From assembly GCA_949035555.1 (NCBI GenBank), contig CAROLD010000012.1:1-51797 (forward strand): a stretch of DNA of 51,797 bases, read 5' to 3'. Under the pieces are notes generated by a model. That model was not told where the DNA came from. It did no database searches and saw only the letters and a program-made list of their open reading frames with translations. Below are positions 40,758 to 49,030 of this stretch, one piece after another. The DNA comes from an uncultured bacterium. GTDB taxonomy: Bacteria > Cyanobacteriota > Vampirovibrionia > Gastranaerophilales > Gastranaerophilaceae. Position 1 is the first letter of the stretch, and the number at the start of each line of letters is the position of its first letter. A program made the position numbers and the translations under genes.

Positions 40758-42125
40758 ATGTCAATTATTATAATGATTTTATTACTCAGTTTTTTAGTTC
40801 TTGTACACGAAGCAGGACACTTTTTTGCGGCAAGATTATTCAAAATCAAAGTGTCAAAATTTGGTTTCGGGCTTCCGATCGGACCAACATTGTGGAGTAA
40901 GAAAGTCGGTGACGTAGAAGTCGTAGTACATGCATTTTTGCTTGGGGGTTATGTATCTTTTCCTGACGATGAAAAAGACTCTGATTTGCCTGCGGATTCC
41001 AAAGACAGATTTATAAACAAACCTGTTTGGCAAAGAATGATAGTAATTTCAGCAGGTGTAATTGCAAATATTATTACAGCATTTTTCCTTGTGCTTATAA
41101 CCGCCCTTGTCTGGGGTAAATTACCGTCTGGCAATTATGAAGTTTATATAAATAAAATTGCGGCTGCGAAAAGCGAATCTGTATGGACAAGCGGAATGCA
41201 GGAAGGCGACAGAGTTATTAAAATTAATGGTTCGGATATCCCGTCAAGCTATGGTTTAACATTGTATGCCCAAAACAGCAAACAATTTGATGGCAAAATT
41301 GATAAGGAATTTGCTCAAAAAAACCTTGAACAATTACAAAAATTAAACCCTGACATTAAAGCTGATGAAACTATTAAAAACCTTACTGTAGTTGCTCTTC
41401 CTCATATTACGGAAGAACCTGCATTAAAAATTGATGATGAAGCATTAAAAGGTTATAAATTATATAAAGATAACCAAATTAACCTGAACGAATCTCAAAC
41501 AAAACTTAGAGACGATTTAAAAGGAAAAACAGCTTATACCTCGGACGGAACAGCAACACTGACAGATATAGCATATGCAATTTCTGATAATTATAGACCT
41601 TTAAATATTACAGTTGTACGTAATGGTAAAGAAGTTGAATTAAAAACAATTTATCCTAACAATAAAGGAATGATTGGGGTTGCAATCGAAGCACGTCAGG
41701 TTTTAGTTCCTACTAAAAATTTAGGATCTGCAATTAAAGGAAGCTTTTCTTATCTGTGGGAACAAACTTATATTCTTGTTTATGGCTTGTGGCAGTTATT
41801 TACAGGTAAAATCCCTGTAAAAGACCTTCACGGAATTGTTGTTATCACAAAAATCGGAGGCGATGTAATTCAAAACAGCGGATTCTTCTCAGGATTATTG
41901 TTAACCGCAATGATTTCACTAGACTTAGCTCTGGTCAATTTCCTGCCAATACCGGCATTAGACGGCGGACATTTTATGTTCTTACTTATTGAACAGTTGA
42001 GAGGAAAACCTGTTGATGAAGAAACCATAAATAAAGTTAGTTCATTCTTTTTCTTACTTTTAATTATATTTATGGTGCTGGTTGTATTTAACGATATTTA
42101 TGCTATTGTTAGTCATAAATTATAA
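40758..42125 (+). CDS. rseP: Site-2 intramembrane zinc metalloprotease (RseP/RasP)
   Basis: 455 residues. Helix 1 carries the active site VHEAGHFFAARLF (H17, E18, H21), and a late helix carries NFLPIPALDGGHFMF with the Asp zinc ligand. Membrane segments are at about 1-15, 95-115, 375-395 and 430-448. Between them is a PDZ-containing periplasmic part (about 130-320), which seems enlarged: a Lys/Asp/Glu-rich insert at about 170-260 interrupts the single PDZ. Family members cleave anti-sigma factors or signal peptide remnants. AAAGGA precedes the ATG. The stop overlaps the convergent, frameshifted porin gene by about 6 bases. Confidence 0.93.
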   Translation: MSIIIMILLLSFLVLVHEAGHFFAARLFKIKVSKFGFGLPIGPTLWSKKVGDVEVVVHAFLLGGYVSFPDDEKDSDLPADSKDRFINKPVWQRMIVISAGVIANIITAFFLVLITALVWGKLPSGNYEVYINKIAAAKSESVWTSGMQEGDRVIKINGSDIPSSYGLTLYAQNSKQFDGKIDKEFAQKNLEQLQKLNPDIKADETIKNLTVVALPHITEEPALKIDDEALKGYKLYKDNQINLNESQTKLRDDLKGKTAYTSDGTATLTDIAYAISDNYRPLNITVVRNGKEVELKTIYPNNKGMIGVAIEARQVLVPTKNLGSAIKGSFSYLWEQTYILVYGLWQLFTGKIPVKDLHGIVVITKIGGDVIQNSGFFSGLLLTAMISLDLALVNFLPIPALDGGHFMFLLIEQLRGKPVDEETINKVSSFFFLLLIIFMVLVVFNDIYAIVSHKL

Positions 42126-43369
42126 AGCCAATTGAAAACCTGTTAAAATCCTATGACTGTCAGCTTTTACCTGATTTTGACAGTAAATATAGTTTAAAAT
42201 CAATTTCAATGCCTGACCTTTTATATAATAATTCATGCCGGCGGTGTATTCACGCTGATTATTATGGCTGATAGTTTTGTCAGGGTCAAATTCATCATAT
42301 CTTGCAAGCAGTTCAAGCTTTTTGTAATGTGATAGCCAAGAGTAACATACCAGCCTTGACGGCGTTTTGTCGTTAAACCCGAGCCGCCGTTTGAACCGTC
42401 AGAAACCGCGTATTCCATACGAGTCCAGAATTTTTTATATTCATACCCTACATAGGCTCCGCCTACAAAATAGTCAACAGAATTTCTTGTGCCTGAAACA
42501 ATACCTCCGCCGGTTGTTAAATTTCCATATTTTCCGTTAGTTTTTGCCAGTGGTTTTAGATTAACCCAGCCGTCAAATTCCACCCCCGGCATGAATTCCG
42601 TAAAAAACGTATCAGAACTGTATCCGCCAAAATCATATTCAACAATCGGGTAACACCCTTTAACTCTCAAACCTACTTTTCTAATATTTGCAAGATTACG
42701 GGAAATTTGTGAACGATTAATAAATGGCAGGGTATAAGGGGATTGTGCTCCTTCATAACCTGTTCCTGTTCTGGAATTTCCAAACATAATTGTATGATGC
42801 GGAATTCTTTTAGTTTCAAAATATGCATCCTGCACAATCTGCTGCATAAAAGGTCTGTTGTGCTGATGAGAAGGGTCAAGCATTAAACGGAAACCTTCTT
42901 TGCCTCCTTTAAACTTTCCGTCAAATAAGACATTCACAAGTGCAGGATTGAATTTGGTATAACCGTTTTCACCTTCAGTCATTATTGTATCAAAATTTGA
43001 CTGAACAACACCCCATGTATGAAAACTCTCAAGAAGTCCGTGTTCGTAATGTTTTGTCAACGCTTCCGATAATAAAGGTTTTGGCGCATCAAGCTGTTCC
43101 ACCTGCAAATTATAGATGCTTCTTGCGGTTTGGCTTATTCCGTTAAAAAATCTTGAATGTGTGTCAACAGAGTTTGAATCCTGCAAAATTTGCGGAGTAA
43201 TAATTTGAGTTTCCTGTGGCAATTCTAAATTGTTTGGAACACTGCCATGCGTATCATTTATCACCAGTCTTTTAAATTCTTCACTAAATTGCAGTTCAAC
43301 TTCATCCTGCGCAGACACAAGAAGCGGATTACATAACATTAATACTAAGCAAATCAAAATCTTTTTCAC
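42120..43369 (-). pseudogene. Outer-membrane porin (porin O/P-like) with a one-base frameshift near the C-terminus
   Basis: The main frame runs from a GTG at 43369 to a stop at 42233 (378 residues) and begins with a signal peptide (LLVSA|QDEV). The body is Gly/aromatic-rich with alternating strands (GGAYVGYEYKKFWTRMEYAV), as in phosphate-selective porins. At YHITKSLNCLQDMM the sequence turns non-porin. If one A is added to the A5 run at about 42320-42325, the frame continues as KKLELLARYDEFDPDKT, then YTAGMNYYIKG..LKLILNYIY, and ends at 42120-42122 with a strand-like IL-TGFQLAL. That extension is a textbook beta-barrel end. A real mutation, phase variation or sequencing error could cause the shift. 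Confidence 0.8.
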
Positions 43370-43389
43370 AATAACGCCATTCTATAACA

Positions 43390-43872
43390 TTATATTATAT
43401 ATTTTTGCAGAATTAATTTTTTGAAAGCTTTTGCATGAATTGCATCAGGCTGAATTTTAAGTAATCTTTCAAGATATTCTAACGATTTGTGATAATTTTC
43501 CAGCTTTTTCCAGGCTGCAGCTATTGCATATAATGCTTCTGCAAAGTTAGGATCTAACTCCAACGCTTTTTCTAAATCGGTTACAGCTTTTTCTATATTA
43601 GGATTGTCAATATCTTTTCGTGAAAGAATTATTTTGGCACGATTATAATAAGCATCCGCCATCTTGTCATCAATCTGAAGAGCTTTTGTATAATCCAGCA
43701 TTGCTTCATTAAATTCATCCATTGCGTGATATGCTGCACCTCGGTAAAAATAAGGTACAGCCCAATCATTTTTTAATTCCAGTGATTTGTTTATAAAATC
43801 AACTGCACCTTTGAAATTTCCTATCTGGAAATTATAAATTCCGTTATCCAAATAATACTTATAATCGTTCAT
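43390..43872 (-). CDS. TPR-repeat protein
   Basis: 160 residues from the ATG at 43872; an upstream in-frame GTG at 43908 is a less likely start. About four tetratricopeptide repeats are visible, for example AVDFINKSLELKNDWAVPYFYRGAAYHAMDEF and AVTDLEKALELDPNFAEALYAIAAAW. There is no signal peptide, so it is cytoplasmic unless the longer start is used. The start has no Shine-Dalgarno sequence; TATAAT (43879-43884 on the minus strand) lies exactly six bases upstream, another leaderless arrangement, although the -35 box is weak. It acts as a protein-interaction scaffold with no identifiable partner. Confidence 0.75.
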   Translation of the reverse strand: MNDYKYYLDNGIYNFQIGNFKGAVDFINKSLELKNDWAVPYFYRGAAYHAMDEFNEAMLDYTKALQIDDKMADAYYNRAKIILSRKDIDNPNIEKAVTDLEKALELDPNFAEALYAIAAAWKKLENYHKSLEYLERLLKIQPDAIHAKAFKKLILQKYII

Positions 43873-43975
43873 AAACTGATTATATAATAAAAACAAAAAA
43901 TTCCTCACATGGGCTTAACTTTTAGTAATTTATGCGTTATCATGTATATAGTAAGCAATTAGAAAGAAGGATACA

Positions 43976-44782
43976 ATGAAATCAGTAAAAGAGCTTTCTA
44001 CAGAAACAAAAATTCAAAACAGATTAAAAAATAACCCCGTATGCTTAGAACTTGTAAGATATTTATTTGCAGATGAAGAATTGCAGGAAATGCAGGAATA
44101 TGCAAATAATGTTTCCATAAGACGTTTAGGCTATAACGACCACGGACCGGTGCATATGAGACAGGTTGTAGGTAATGCTATAAAAATGCTTAATATTTTA
44201 CATGAAGCAGGTATTAAAACATCTCTTGAAAATGAAGAAATGGGTTCATTTGAAGATAGTATGTGTGCATTAATTCTTGCGGGTTTAATGCACGATTTGG
44301 GTATGTCTATCGGAAGACAAGGTCACGAAGAAATGTCATCTCTTCTTGCTCAGCCAATTATTGAAAGAACATTGATGCACATGTTCCCGAATGATTTACA
44401 CAAACGCGTAATTATCCGAGCAGTTGCAACAGAAGCAATTATAGGTCACATGTCCTCCAGAAAAATACATTCAGTTGAAGCAGGTATTTTATTAATCGCT
44501 GACGGCTGTGATATGACAAAAGGCAGAGCACGAATTCCTATGGCTATAAACACAACTCCGCGTGTCGGAGATATCCATAAGTATTCTGCAAATGCTATCA
44601 ATCGTATTGGAATTCACAAAGGTGAAAGAAAACCTATAAAAATTGATATTGAAATGTCAGGAGATGTGGGATTTTTCCAAATTGAAGAAGTTCTTCTGCA
44701 AAAAATTGATGTAAGTCCTGCTAAACAATTTGTTGAACTCTATGCAGGAGTTGAAGGGCAAGAACGCAAATGTTATTTATAG
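43976..44782 (+). CDS. HD-domain metal-dependent phosphohydrolase
   Basis: 268 residues. The HD ligand set is readable: H56/H60 in DHGPVHMRQ, H106-D107 in LMHDLGM, H117 in GRQGHEEMSS, and a late Asp in IADGCDMTKGRAR (about residue 178). The C-terminal 60 residues form a mixed alpha/beta tail. HD proteins of this type hydrolyse nucleotides, cyclic nucleotides or phosphate esters; the substrate is unknown. AGAAAGAAGGA is the ribosome-binding site. The mRNA ends at a hairpin that also contains the ribosome-binding site of the next gene. Confidence 0.83.
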   Translation: MKSVKELSTETKIQNRLKNNPVCLELVRYLFADEELQEMQEYANNVSIRRLGYNDHGPVHMRQVVGNAIKMLNILHEAGIKTSLENEEMGSFEDSMCALILAGLMHDLGMSIGRQGHEEMSSLLAQPIIERTLMHMFPNDLHKRVIIRAVATEAIIGHMSSRKIHSVEAGILLIADGCDMTKGRARIPMAINTTPRVGDIHKYSANAINRIGIHKGERKPIKIDIEMSGDVGFFQIEEVLLQKIDVSPAKQFVELYAGVEGQERKCYL

Positions 44783-44837
44783 ATAATCTTGCAAGATTAT
44801 CTCCATAATGGCAATGTAGAATTTAATAATTTACCGT

Positions 44838-44863
44838 AAACTCCTTTGTAAAAAGGAGTTTTT
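44838..44863 (+). terminator. Terminator hairpin that encloses the ribosome-binding site of the DJ-1-like gene
   Basis: AAACTCCTTT (44838-44847) pairs with AAAGGAGTTT (44852-44861) and is followed by T residues, a standard terminator. The 3' arm contains AAGGAG (44853-44858), the Shine-Dalgarno for the ATG at 44867. Read-through messages would thus have a sequestered start, while a transcript beginning within the loop would not. Confidence 0.7.
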
Positions 44864-44866
44864 ATT

Positions 44867-45538
44867 ATGAAAATTTTAATCGTAACAACAAACTACTCGG
44901 GAAATGATAATCCTGATCCCAATGCAATCAAAGATACAGGTGTTTATTTAGAAGAATTCGCAGTGCCATATCTGGTATTTAAAGCTACAGGTTATGAAAT
45001 AACTACAGCAAGTCCGCTCGGCGGTCTTTCACCTGTTGACGAAAAAAGTATGTCATGTTCAAATCCGATGGAATGGGATGAATGTATCAAAATTCTTAGA
45101 ACTACAACTCCGCTTTATGATGTTAACTACAAGGATTATGACGCATTATTCTTGCCCGGCGGGCATGGACCGATGTTTGACCTTGCTAATGATGAACGTT
45201 TGAAAGAAGTTGTTGAATATTTTTACGAAAATAATAAAATTATCAGTGCAATTTGCCACGGACCTGCAGGTTTATTACTTGCCAAAGATAAAGACGGAAA
45301 TTCAATATTGAAAGATAAAAAGATTACCTCTTTAACCAACAAAGAAGAACATATTTCAAAAACAGACGAAGCTGTTCCGTTTTTATTAGAAACAAGAATA
45401 AGAGAACTAGGCGCGCGATTTGAAGATGCTGAGCCCTGGTCAGAGCATGTTTGCGTTGATGAAAAAATTATTACCGGTCAAAATCCTCAATCTTCTCTAC
45501 TGCTGGCTGAGAAAATAGTTGAAGCCCTTTCTTCATAG
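44867..45538 (+). CDS. DJ-1/PfpI superfamily protein (Hsp31-like glyoxalase/chaperone)
   Basis: 223 residues. The nucleophile-elbow motif is AICHGPAGLL (C130-H131) and the conserved Glu is in YLEEFAVPY (E29/E30). LFLPGGHGPMFDL (about residues 94-106) is the hallmark of the class I glutamine amidotransferase-like Hsp31 branch. These proteins act on methylglyoxal-type damage or as redox-sensitive chaperones. The C-terminal WSEHVCVDEKIITGQNPQSS segment completes the active site in this group. Its last 68 bases overlap the C-terminal coding end of the convergent DMT transporter. A hairpin immediately upstream includes the ribosome-binding site. Confidence 0.87.
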   Translation: MKILIVTTNYSGNDNPDPNAIKDTGVYLEEFAVPYLVFKATGYEITTASPLGGLSPVDEKSMSCSNPMEWDECIKILRTTTPLYDVNYKDYDALFLPGGHGPMFDLANDERLKEVVEYFYENNKIISAICHGPAGLLLAKDKDGNSILKDKKITSLTNKEEHISKTDEAVPFLLETRIRELGARFEDAEPWSEHVCVDEKIITGQNPQSSLLLAEKIVEALSS

Positions 45539-46424
45539 TTTTCAACTGAACTTGAGAAAGTATAACAGCCGTTATCATAAACACACAGCCCCAAAGTTCT
45601 CTTAATGTCATTATTTCATGCAGTAATAAACTTCCTCCGGCAACTGCAAATACCGATTCCAAACATAATATAAGAGATGCAACAGTCGGGGCTGTATGTT
45701 TTTGCCCAAAAATTTGCAAAGTATAAGCAACTCCGCAGGTTAAAATTCCCGCGTACAAAATAGGGGTTTTTGCACCTAAAAAGCCTGCCATTGTTGGTTC
45801 CTCAAAAATTAACATCAAAGGCAGTGATAAAATTCCCACTACAAAAAATTGCAAACAAGACATTTTGACAGGATTAACATGGCGTGAAAAATAATTAACA
45901 ACAAGTATATGCACCCCGTAGAAAAATGCACCGATTAACAATAAACCGTCGTAAAAATCAAATCCTGAAAATCCGCCTTTAAAACACAATAAATACAGTC
46001 CGCAAAGAGCAATTGCTACACTAATTTTAATATTGCGTTCAAGCTTAGTTCCGAAAAACATCGAAATAAGAGGGACAAAAATTATATAAAGAGAAGAGAT
46101 AAAACCGGCTTTACCCGCACTTGCAGAAATCATACTGTACTGTTGAATACTCATTGCAGTAAATAATGCCGCACCGCAACATAATCCCGCTTTTGCCAAA
46201 AGAACATGCTGTTTGTGTTTTAAACTCTTTGAACGTTTATCTTCAGTTGTAAATTTAACAAAAAATATTAATGGAATTAAACTCAATCCGCCCAAAATAC
46301 TTCTTGCAAAATTAAAGCTGAATGGTCCGACATACTCCATGCCTGCTTTCTGGGCAACAAAAGAAACTCCCCAGATTAAAGCAGTAAAAAATAATGCAAA
46401 ATTTGACAATATTTTCTTATCCAT
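45471..46424 (-). CDS. DMT/EamA-family transporter
   Basis: 317 residues with ten predicted hydrophobic helices in two EamA repeats, the first starting ALFFTALIWGVSFVAQKAG and the second near YDGLLLIGAFFYGVHILVVNYFS. Members export or import amino acids, nucleotides or drug-like compounds; specificity is unknown. AAAGGGA precedes the ATG and TATAAT lies about 25 bases upstream on the minus strand. The last 22 residues (a hydrophilic tail, TMKKGLQLFSQPAVEKIEDF) are encoded antisense to the end of the DJ-1-like gene, an unusually long convergent overlap of 68 bases. Confidence 0.87.
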   Translation of the reverse strand: MDKKILSNFALFFTALIWGVSFVAQKAGMEYVGPFSFNFARSILGGLSLIPLIFFVKFTTEDKRSKSLKHKQHVLLAKAGLCCGAALFTAMSIQQYSMISASAGKAGFISSLYIIFVPLISMFFGTKLERNIKISVAIALCGLYLLCFKGGFSGFDFYDGLLLIGAFFYGVHILVVNYFSRHVNPVKMSCLQFFVVGILSLPLMLIFEEPTMAGFLGAKTPILYAGILTCGVAYTLQIFGQKHTAPTVASLILCLESVFAVAGGSLLLHEIMTLRELWGCVFMITAVILSQVQLKTMKKGLQLFSQPAVEKIEDFDR

Positions 46425-46473
46425 ACTATCCCTTTCAACACTATTATATTATTTATTAAATATTAGTCAAAGT

Positions 46474-46977
46474 TTATTCTGATTTTGGGTCAATAAATGT
46501 TGGTGCATTTTTCGGGCTTTTCCCTTTTCTTTCGGCATGAAAATACGCATAAGTCATTGGAGTTGCCTTATGAAGCATTTCGCCGTCTTTAATTTTACCT
46601 AAGAAAATCGTATGAGTTTCGGTTTCCAATTTATCAATAACATCACAAACCAGATATCCTACAGCATCCTTAATTACTCTTAAACCATCAACCGTATCAG
46701 TCGCAATATCTTTAAACTTATCAACATCACGTGCAGAGCGATACCCGAAAGTTCCAATAACTTTATTATCAATATCTTCTCCTAAAATAGATACGGCAAA
46801 TTTTTTCGATGTTTCTATACAATTATTGGTGTAATTGTCGTGATGAATACTTACGGCAATAGTGTTATAAGTAACTTGAATTAAACTGTTAGCGACACAT
46901 CCTGTAGGGGTTTCGCCGCACAATGAGGTTACAACATAAACACCGTAAGACAAATTTTTTAAAACTTCATTATTCAT
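46474..46977 (-). CDS. Flavin reductase-like domain protein
   Basis: 167 residues of the FMN-binding flavin reductase/split-barrel family. NLSYGVYVVTSLCGETPTGCVANSLIQVTYNTIAVSI is the typical N-terminal half, KFAVSILGEDIDNKVIGTFGYRS the middle, and LVCDVIDKLETETHTIFLGKI the late strands. It binds FMN and passes electrons from NAD(P)H or rubredoxin. In related proteins a rubredoxin domain follows the end (RKGKSPKNAPTFI here), but the gene stops without it, so the rubredoxin partner must be separate. AGGTAGG precedes the start. Confidence 0.85.
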   Translation of the reverse strand: MNNEVLKNLSYGVYVVTSLCGETPTGCVANSLIQVTYNTIAVSIHHDNYTNNCIETSKKFAVSILGEDIDNKVIGTFGYRSARDVDKFKDIATDTVDGLRVIKDAVGYLVCDVIDKLETETHTIFLGKIKDGEMLHKATPMTYAYFHAERKGKSPKNAPTFIDPKSE

Positions 46978-47047
46978 ATAAACCTACCTTAAATTATTCT
47001 ATCACTTATTATAACATAATCCATAAAATATTAGAGCCACTTGGGCA

Positions 47048-47076
47048 TTACATAGTCGAATAAAATTTGATAAAAT
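47048..47076 (+). promoter_or_regulatory. Promoter of the structured RNA at 47084-47222
   Basis: TTACAT (47048-47053), a 17-base spacer and TAAAAT (47071-47076) fit a sigma-70 promoter. The predicted start is near 47084. Confidence 0.6.
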
Positions 47077-47083
47077 AGTGCAA

Positions 47084-47222
47084 TGAGTTAAGGTTCACGT
47101 CCGGGGAAAATAAAAATCCCTAAAGAGCATAACCTCTTTCGATGACAAAGCTGTTTGCTCAGTATTATAGGTGAACTATGCCCATTTATAGATACCTGAT
47201 TTTACGAAATCAGGTGTTTTTT
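47084..47222 (+). ncRNA. Structured RNA with three-way junction and terminator (candidate small RNA or riboswitch-type leader)
   Basis: No ORF is present. GTTCAC (47093-47098) pairs with GTGAAC (47171-47176), closing P1. Within it GGGA/TCCC (47104-47120) forms P2. P3 is GAGCA-(T)-AAC (47125-47133) with GTT-TGCTC (47153-47160), extended by CTTT/AAAG (47136-47150) around a CGATGAC loop. A terminator follows: ACCTGATTT (47194-47202) pairs with AAATCAGGT (47207-47215), then six T residues. The unit has its own promoter and ends 31 bases before the gene at 47254, as a riboswitch or independent small RNA would. I could not match it to a known class from its consensus elements. It is not tRNA, 6S or SRP. 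Confidence 0.6.
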
Positions 47223-47253
47223 GTTGTATGTAAAAATATAGAAAGGAAGAAAA

Positions 47254-48624
47254 ATGACTGAAAATCAAAACAAATTAGTCCACGTTAACGCTTATACCAA
47301 AAGCGACGGAACAGAAGTTAAGGAACATTATCGAGGAGGAAGTTCAAGGTCTAACATGAGCGATATTCAAGTTCCAGAAGGACCTTTAGATGTAGATTTT
47401 CTACCGTTTCCAAAAGAGGAGGTTCCTGATGTAATTCAAGGACGAGTTGAAAAAACAGACTATCCATCTGATCAAGGAAATTCTGAAGATACAGGAACTC
47501 AAAAAGGCTCAGCTGAAAAAAACGGCGATAGTGAAAACCATAAAAATTCGTCCTCAAAAGAGAAAACCGTACAAGTGTTGGAAGGGATTAAAGCAGCGGC
47601 AGGAGTTTTAGCAGAGCTGACAAAAAACATTAAGCAAAAAAACGTGACTGTAGCAAAGCTTCAAACCGCATTGTCCGAAATTGAACAAGGTCAACAAAAA
47701 GCAATTATCAGACAGAATTTGGTTCTGGATTATTTAACCAATACCAAGAATAAACAAGATTACACTCGTGCATACAAAAATTATATAGATTTGAGACGTT
47801 TGACACGCGAAAATTCAGACCTGCTTGCAAAAATCAACTACAGTTTACCACAGCACGGTATAGACAGTGTAGTGAATGATCTTGAACAACTGAATACAAA
47901 CTTTGATGAAATTGTAGAAAAGACTCATAAGGAAAATCCTATTAGAAGTCACAAATTCTATAAAGATTTTACATTGCCAAGTGTTGCGCATAACTTTAGC
48001 AATGGATGGAATCGAATTTTTAGAACTAACAATATACCTAAATATGTTGTAGATGCCGGTATGGTATATTACAATAGAAATAATTCAATGCCTGATGCAG
48101 CTAAAATGTGGAAGGCTGCAACAAATGATTTTAACTGGAGTAAAGCAGACGTTTCAAAAAATGGAACTCTTGTATATAGTATCAATAATTTACCGTCCCA
48201 AGAGTTACAAAATATTGTCCGTCAAAAAGTTCAGGGGCAAATGGGAACAAATGATGCTTTAGGATATATATATCAATCGCACAGTAATCTGGCAAAAGAA
48301 ATAGCAGGTTCGCCGGAATTAAAGAAACACTTCCAAGAGAACAAAGGTAAATTGTTAAACAAAGAAGTTGTAAAAGGCGGCAGTACACGCTTCACAAGCA
48401 GTTCAAATTTGTCAAAGGCATTAGGACATGCTGACTTTGTATATACATATATTGAGGAAAGTGGTAATCTTTGCACTGTATTCATGGATACGTATGATTT
48501 TAATAAATTTGATCCTGATTGGAAAGTACAAATTGCAAGTATGGCACAAGAATTAGGAACTATTAGAAACTATTATGAAATAATAATTATCAAAACACCC
48601 GAATATATTTGGAAAAACTGGTAA
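47254..48624 (+). CDS. Large effector-like protein of unknown function with Y-T-x-x-D-G-T N-terminal motif
   Basis: 456 residues. The N-terminus has VHVNAYTKSDGTEVKEHYRGG, a short motif (YT-x-x-DGT-x-V-x-x-H-x-R) seen at the head of various surface or phage-type proteins. Residues 40-110 are low-complexity and charged (Ser/Asn/Lys/Glu), 110-240 look helical and coiled-coil-like, and the C-terminal 220 are globular. The C-terminus has a DTYDFN motif and a Trp/aromatic-rich tail (IIIKTPEYIWKNW). This modular linker-coil-globular end layout resembles polymorphic toxins or secreted effectors, but I recognise no catalytic triad. AGAAAGGAAG precedes the ATG. The gene is preceded by a promoter-RNA-terminator unit and followed by a convergent operon of small membrane proteins. 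Confidence 0.65.
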   Translation: MTENQNKLVHVNAYTKSDGTEVKEHYRGGSSRSNMSDIQVPEGPLDVDFLPFPKEEVPDVIQGRVEKTDYPSDQGNSEDTGTQKGSAEKNGDSENHKNSSSKEKTVQVLEGIKAAAGVLAELTKNIKQKNVTVAKLQTALSEIEQGQQKAIIRQNLVLDYLTNTKNKQDYTRAYKNYIDLRRLTRENSDLLAKINYSLPQHGIDSVVNDLEQLNTNFDEIVEKTHKENPIRSHKFYKDFTLPSVAHNFSNGWNRIFRTNNIPKYVVDAGMVYYNRNNSMPDAAKMWKAATNDFNWSKADVSKNGTLVYSINNLPSQELQNIVRQKVQGQMGTNDALGYIYQSHSNLAKEIAGSPELKKHFQENKGKLLNKEVVKGGSTRFTSSSNLSKALGHADFVYTYIEESGNLCTVFMDTYDFNKFDPDWKVQIASMAQELGTIRNYYEIIIIKTPEYIWKNW

Positions 48625-48638
48625 CTTATGCAAGACAT

Positions 48639-48669
48639 GCCGACAAGGATATATCCTTGTCGGCTTTTT
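48639..48669 (+). terminator. Terminator of the effector-like gene
   Basis: GCCGACAAGGAT (48639-48650) pairs with ATCCTTGTCGGC (48653-48664), then five T residues. Confidence 0.9.
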
Positions 48670-48674
48670 ATATT

Positions 48675-48842
48675 TTAAAAATACAGATGAAAATTTTCCA
48701 TTTCATTAAAAGCTAGGAATACAAATAATACTATTAAAATAATGGGAATAATAATAGTTGATAAGAGGATTAAAATCCCAAAAACAATGTCAATATGCCA
48801 TTTCTCTAAAAATCTTAAAAAGTTTTTAATGTTTTCTTTCAT
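48675..48842 (-). CDS. 55-residue single-helix membrane protein (small-protein operon, gene 4)
   Basis: On the minus strand, ATG at 48842 to TAA at 48675-48677 encodes 55 residues. The polar head MKENIKNFLRFLEKWHIDI is followed by a long hydrophobic stretch (about residues 20-44). AAGGAA lies 8 bases upstream of the start. It is 21 bases downstream of the 48-residue gene and shares the pattern F-L/F-x-E/K-K/E-W-H/Y-I/V-D-I with it, so the two are probably diverged paralogues. Function is unknown; an immunity-type membrane protein is one hypothesis. Confidence 0.55.
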   Translation of the reverse strand: MKENIKNFLRFLEKWHIDIVFGILILLSTIIIPIILIVLFVFLAFNEMENFHLYF

Positions 48843-48863
48843 ATCGTATTCCTTATTTATGCG

Positions 48864-49010
48864 TTACATATGCCAGGGATTTGGATCAAATATGCACATT
48901 AATACTATAAAAATAGGCGCACCAGCTATCATAATAAACAATAATATCAAAATAATATCCACATACCATTCTTTAAAAAAATCCAATATTTTACCAAATA
49001 TTTTTGCCAT
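48864..49010 (-). CDS. 48-residue single-helix membrane protein (small-protein operon, gene 3)
   Basis: On the minus strand, ATG at 49010 to TAA at 48864-48866 encodes 48 residues: MAKIFGKILDFFKEWYVDI and then a hydrophobic helix (about residues 18-40). It ends in CIFDPNPWHM. GGGGAT lies about 10 bases before the ATG. It begins 20 bases after the 78-residue gene. The head (FFKEWYVDI) resembles that of the next gene (FLEKWHIDI). Function unknown. Confidence 0.55.
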   Translation of the reverse strand: MAKIFGKILDFFKEWYVDIILILLFIMIAGAPIFIVLMCIFDPNPWHM

Positions 49011-49030
49011 TCTATTAAATCCCCGAATAA

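Noticed and set aside
47084..47222. tRNA, 6S RNA, SRP RNA or a known riboswitch class for the structured RNA
   Set aside because: No cloverleaf, CCA end, SRP GGAA/AGCAG loop or the conserved boxes of TPP, FMN, cobalamin, purine, glnA or c-di-GMP-I elements are visible.
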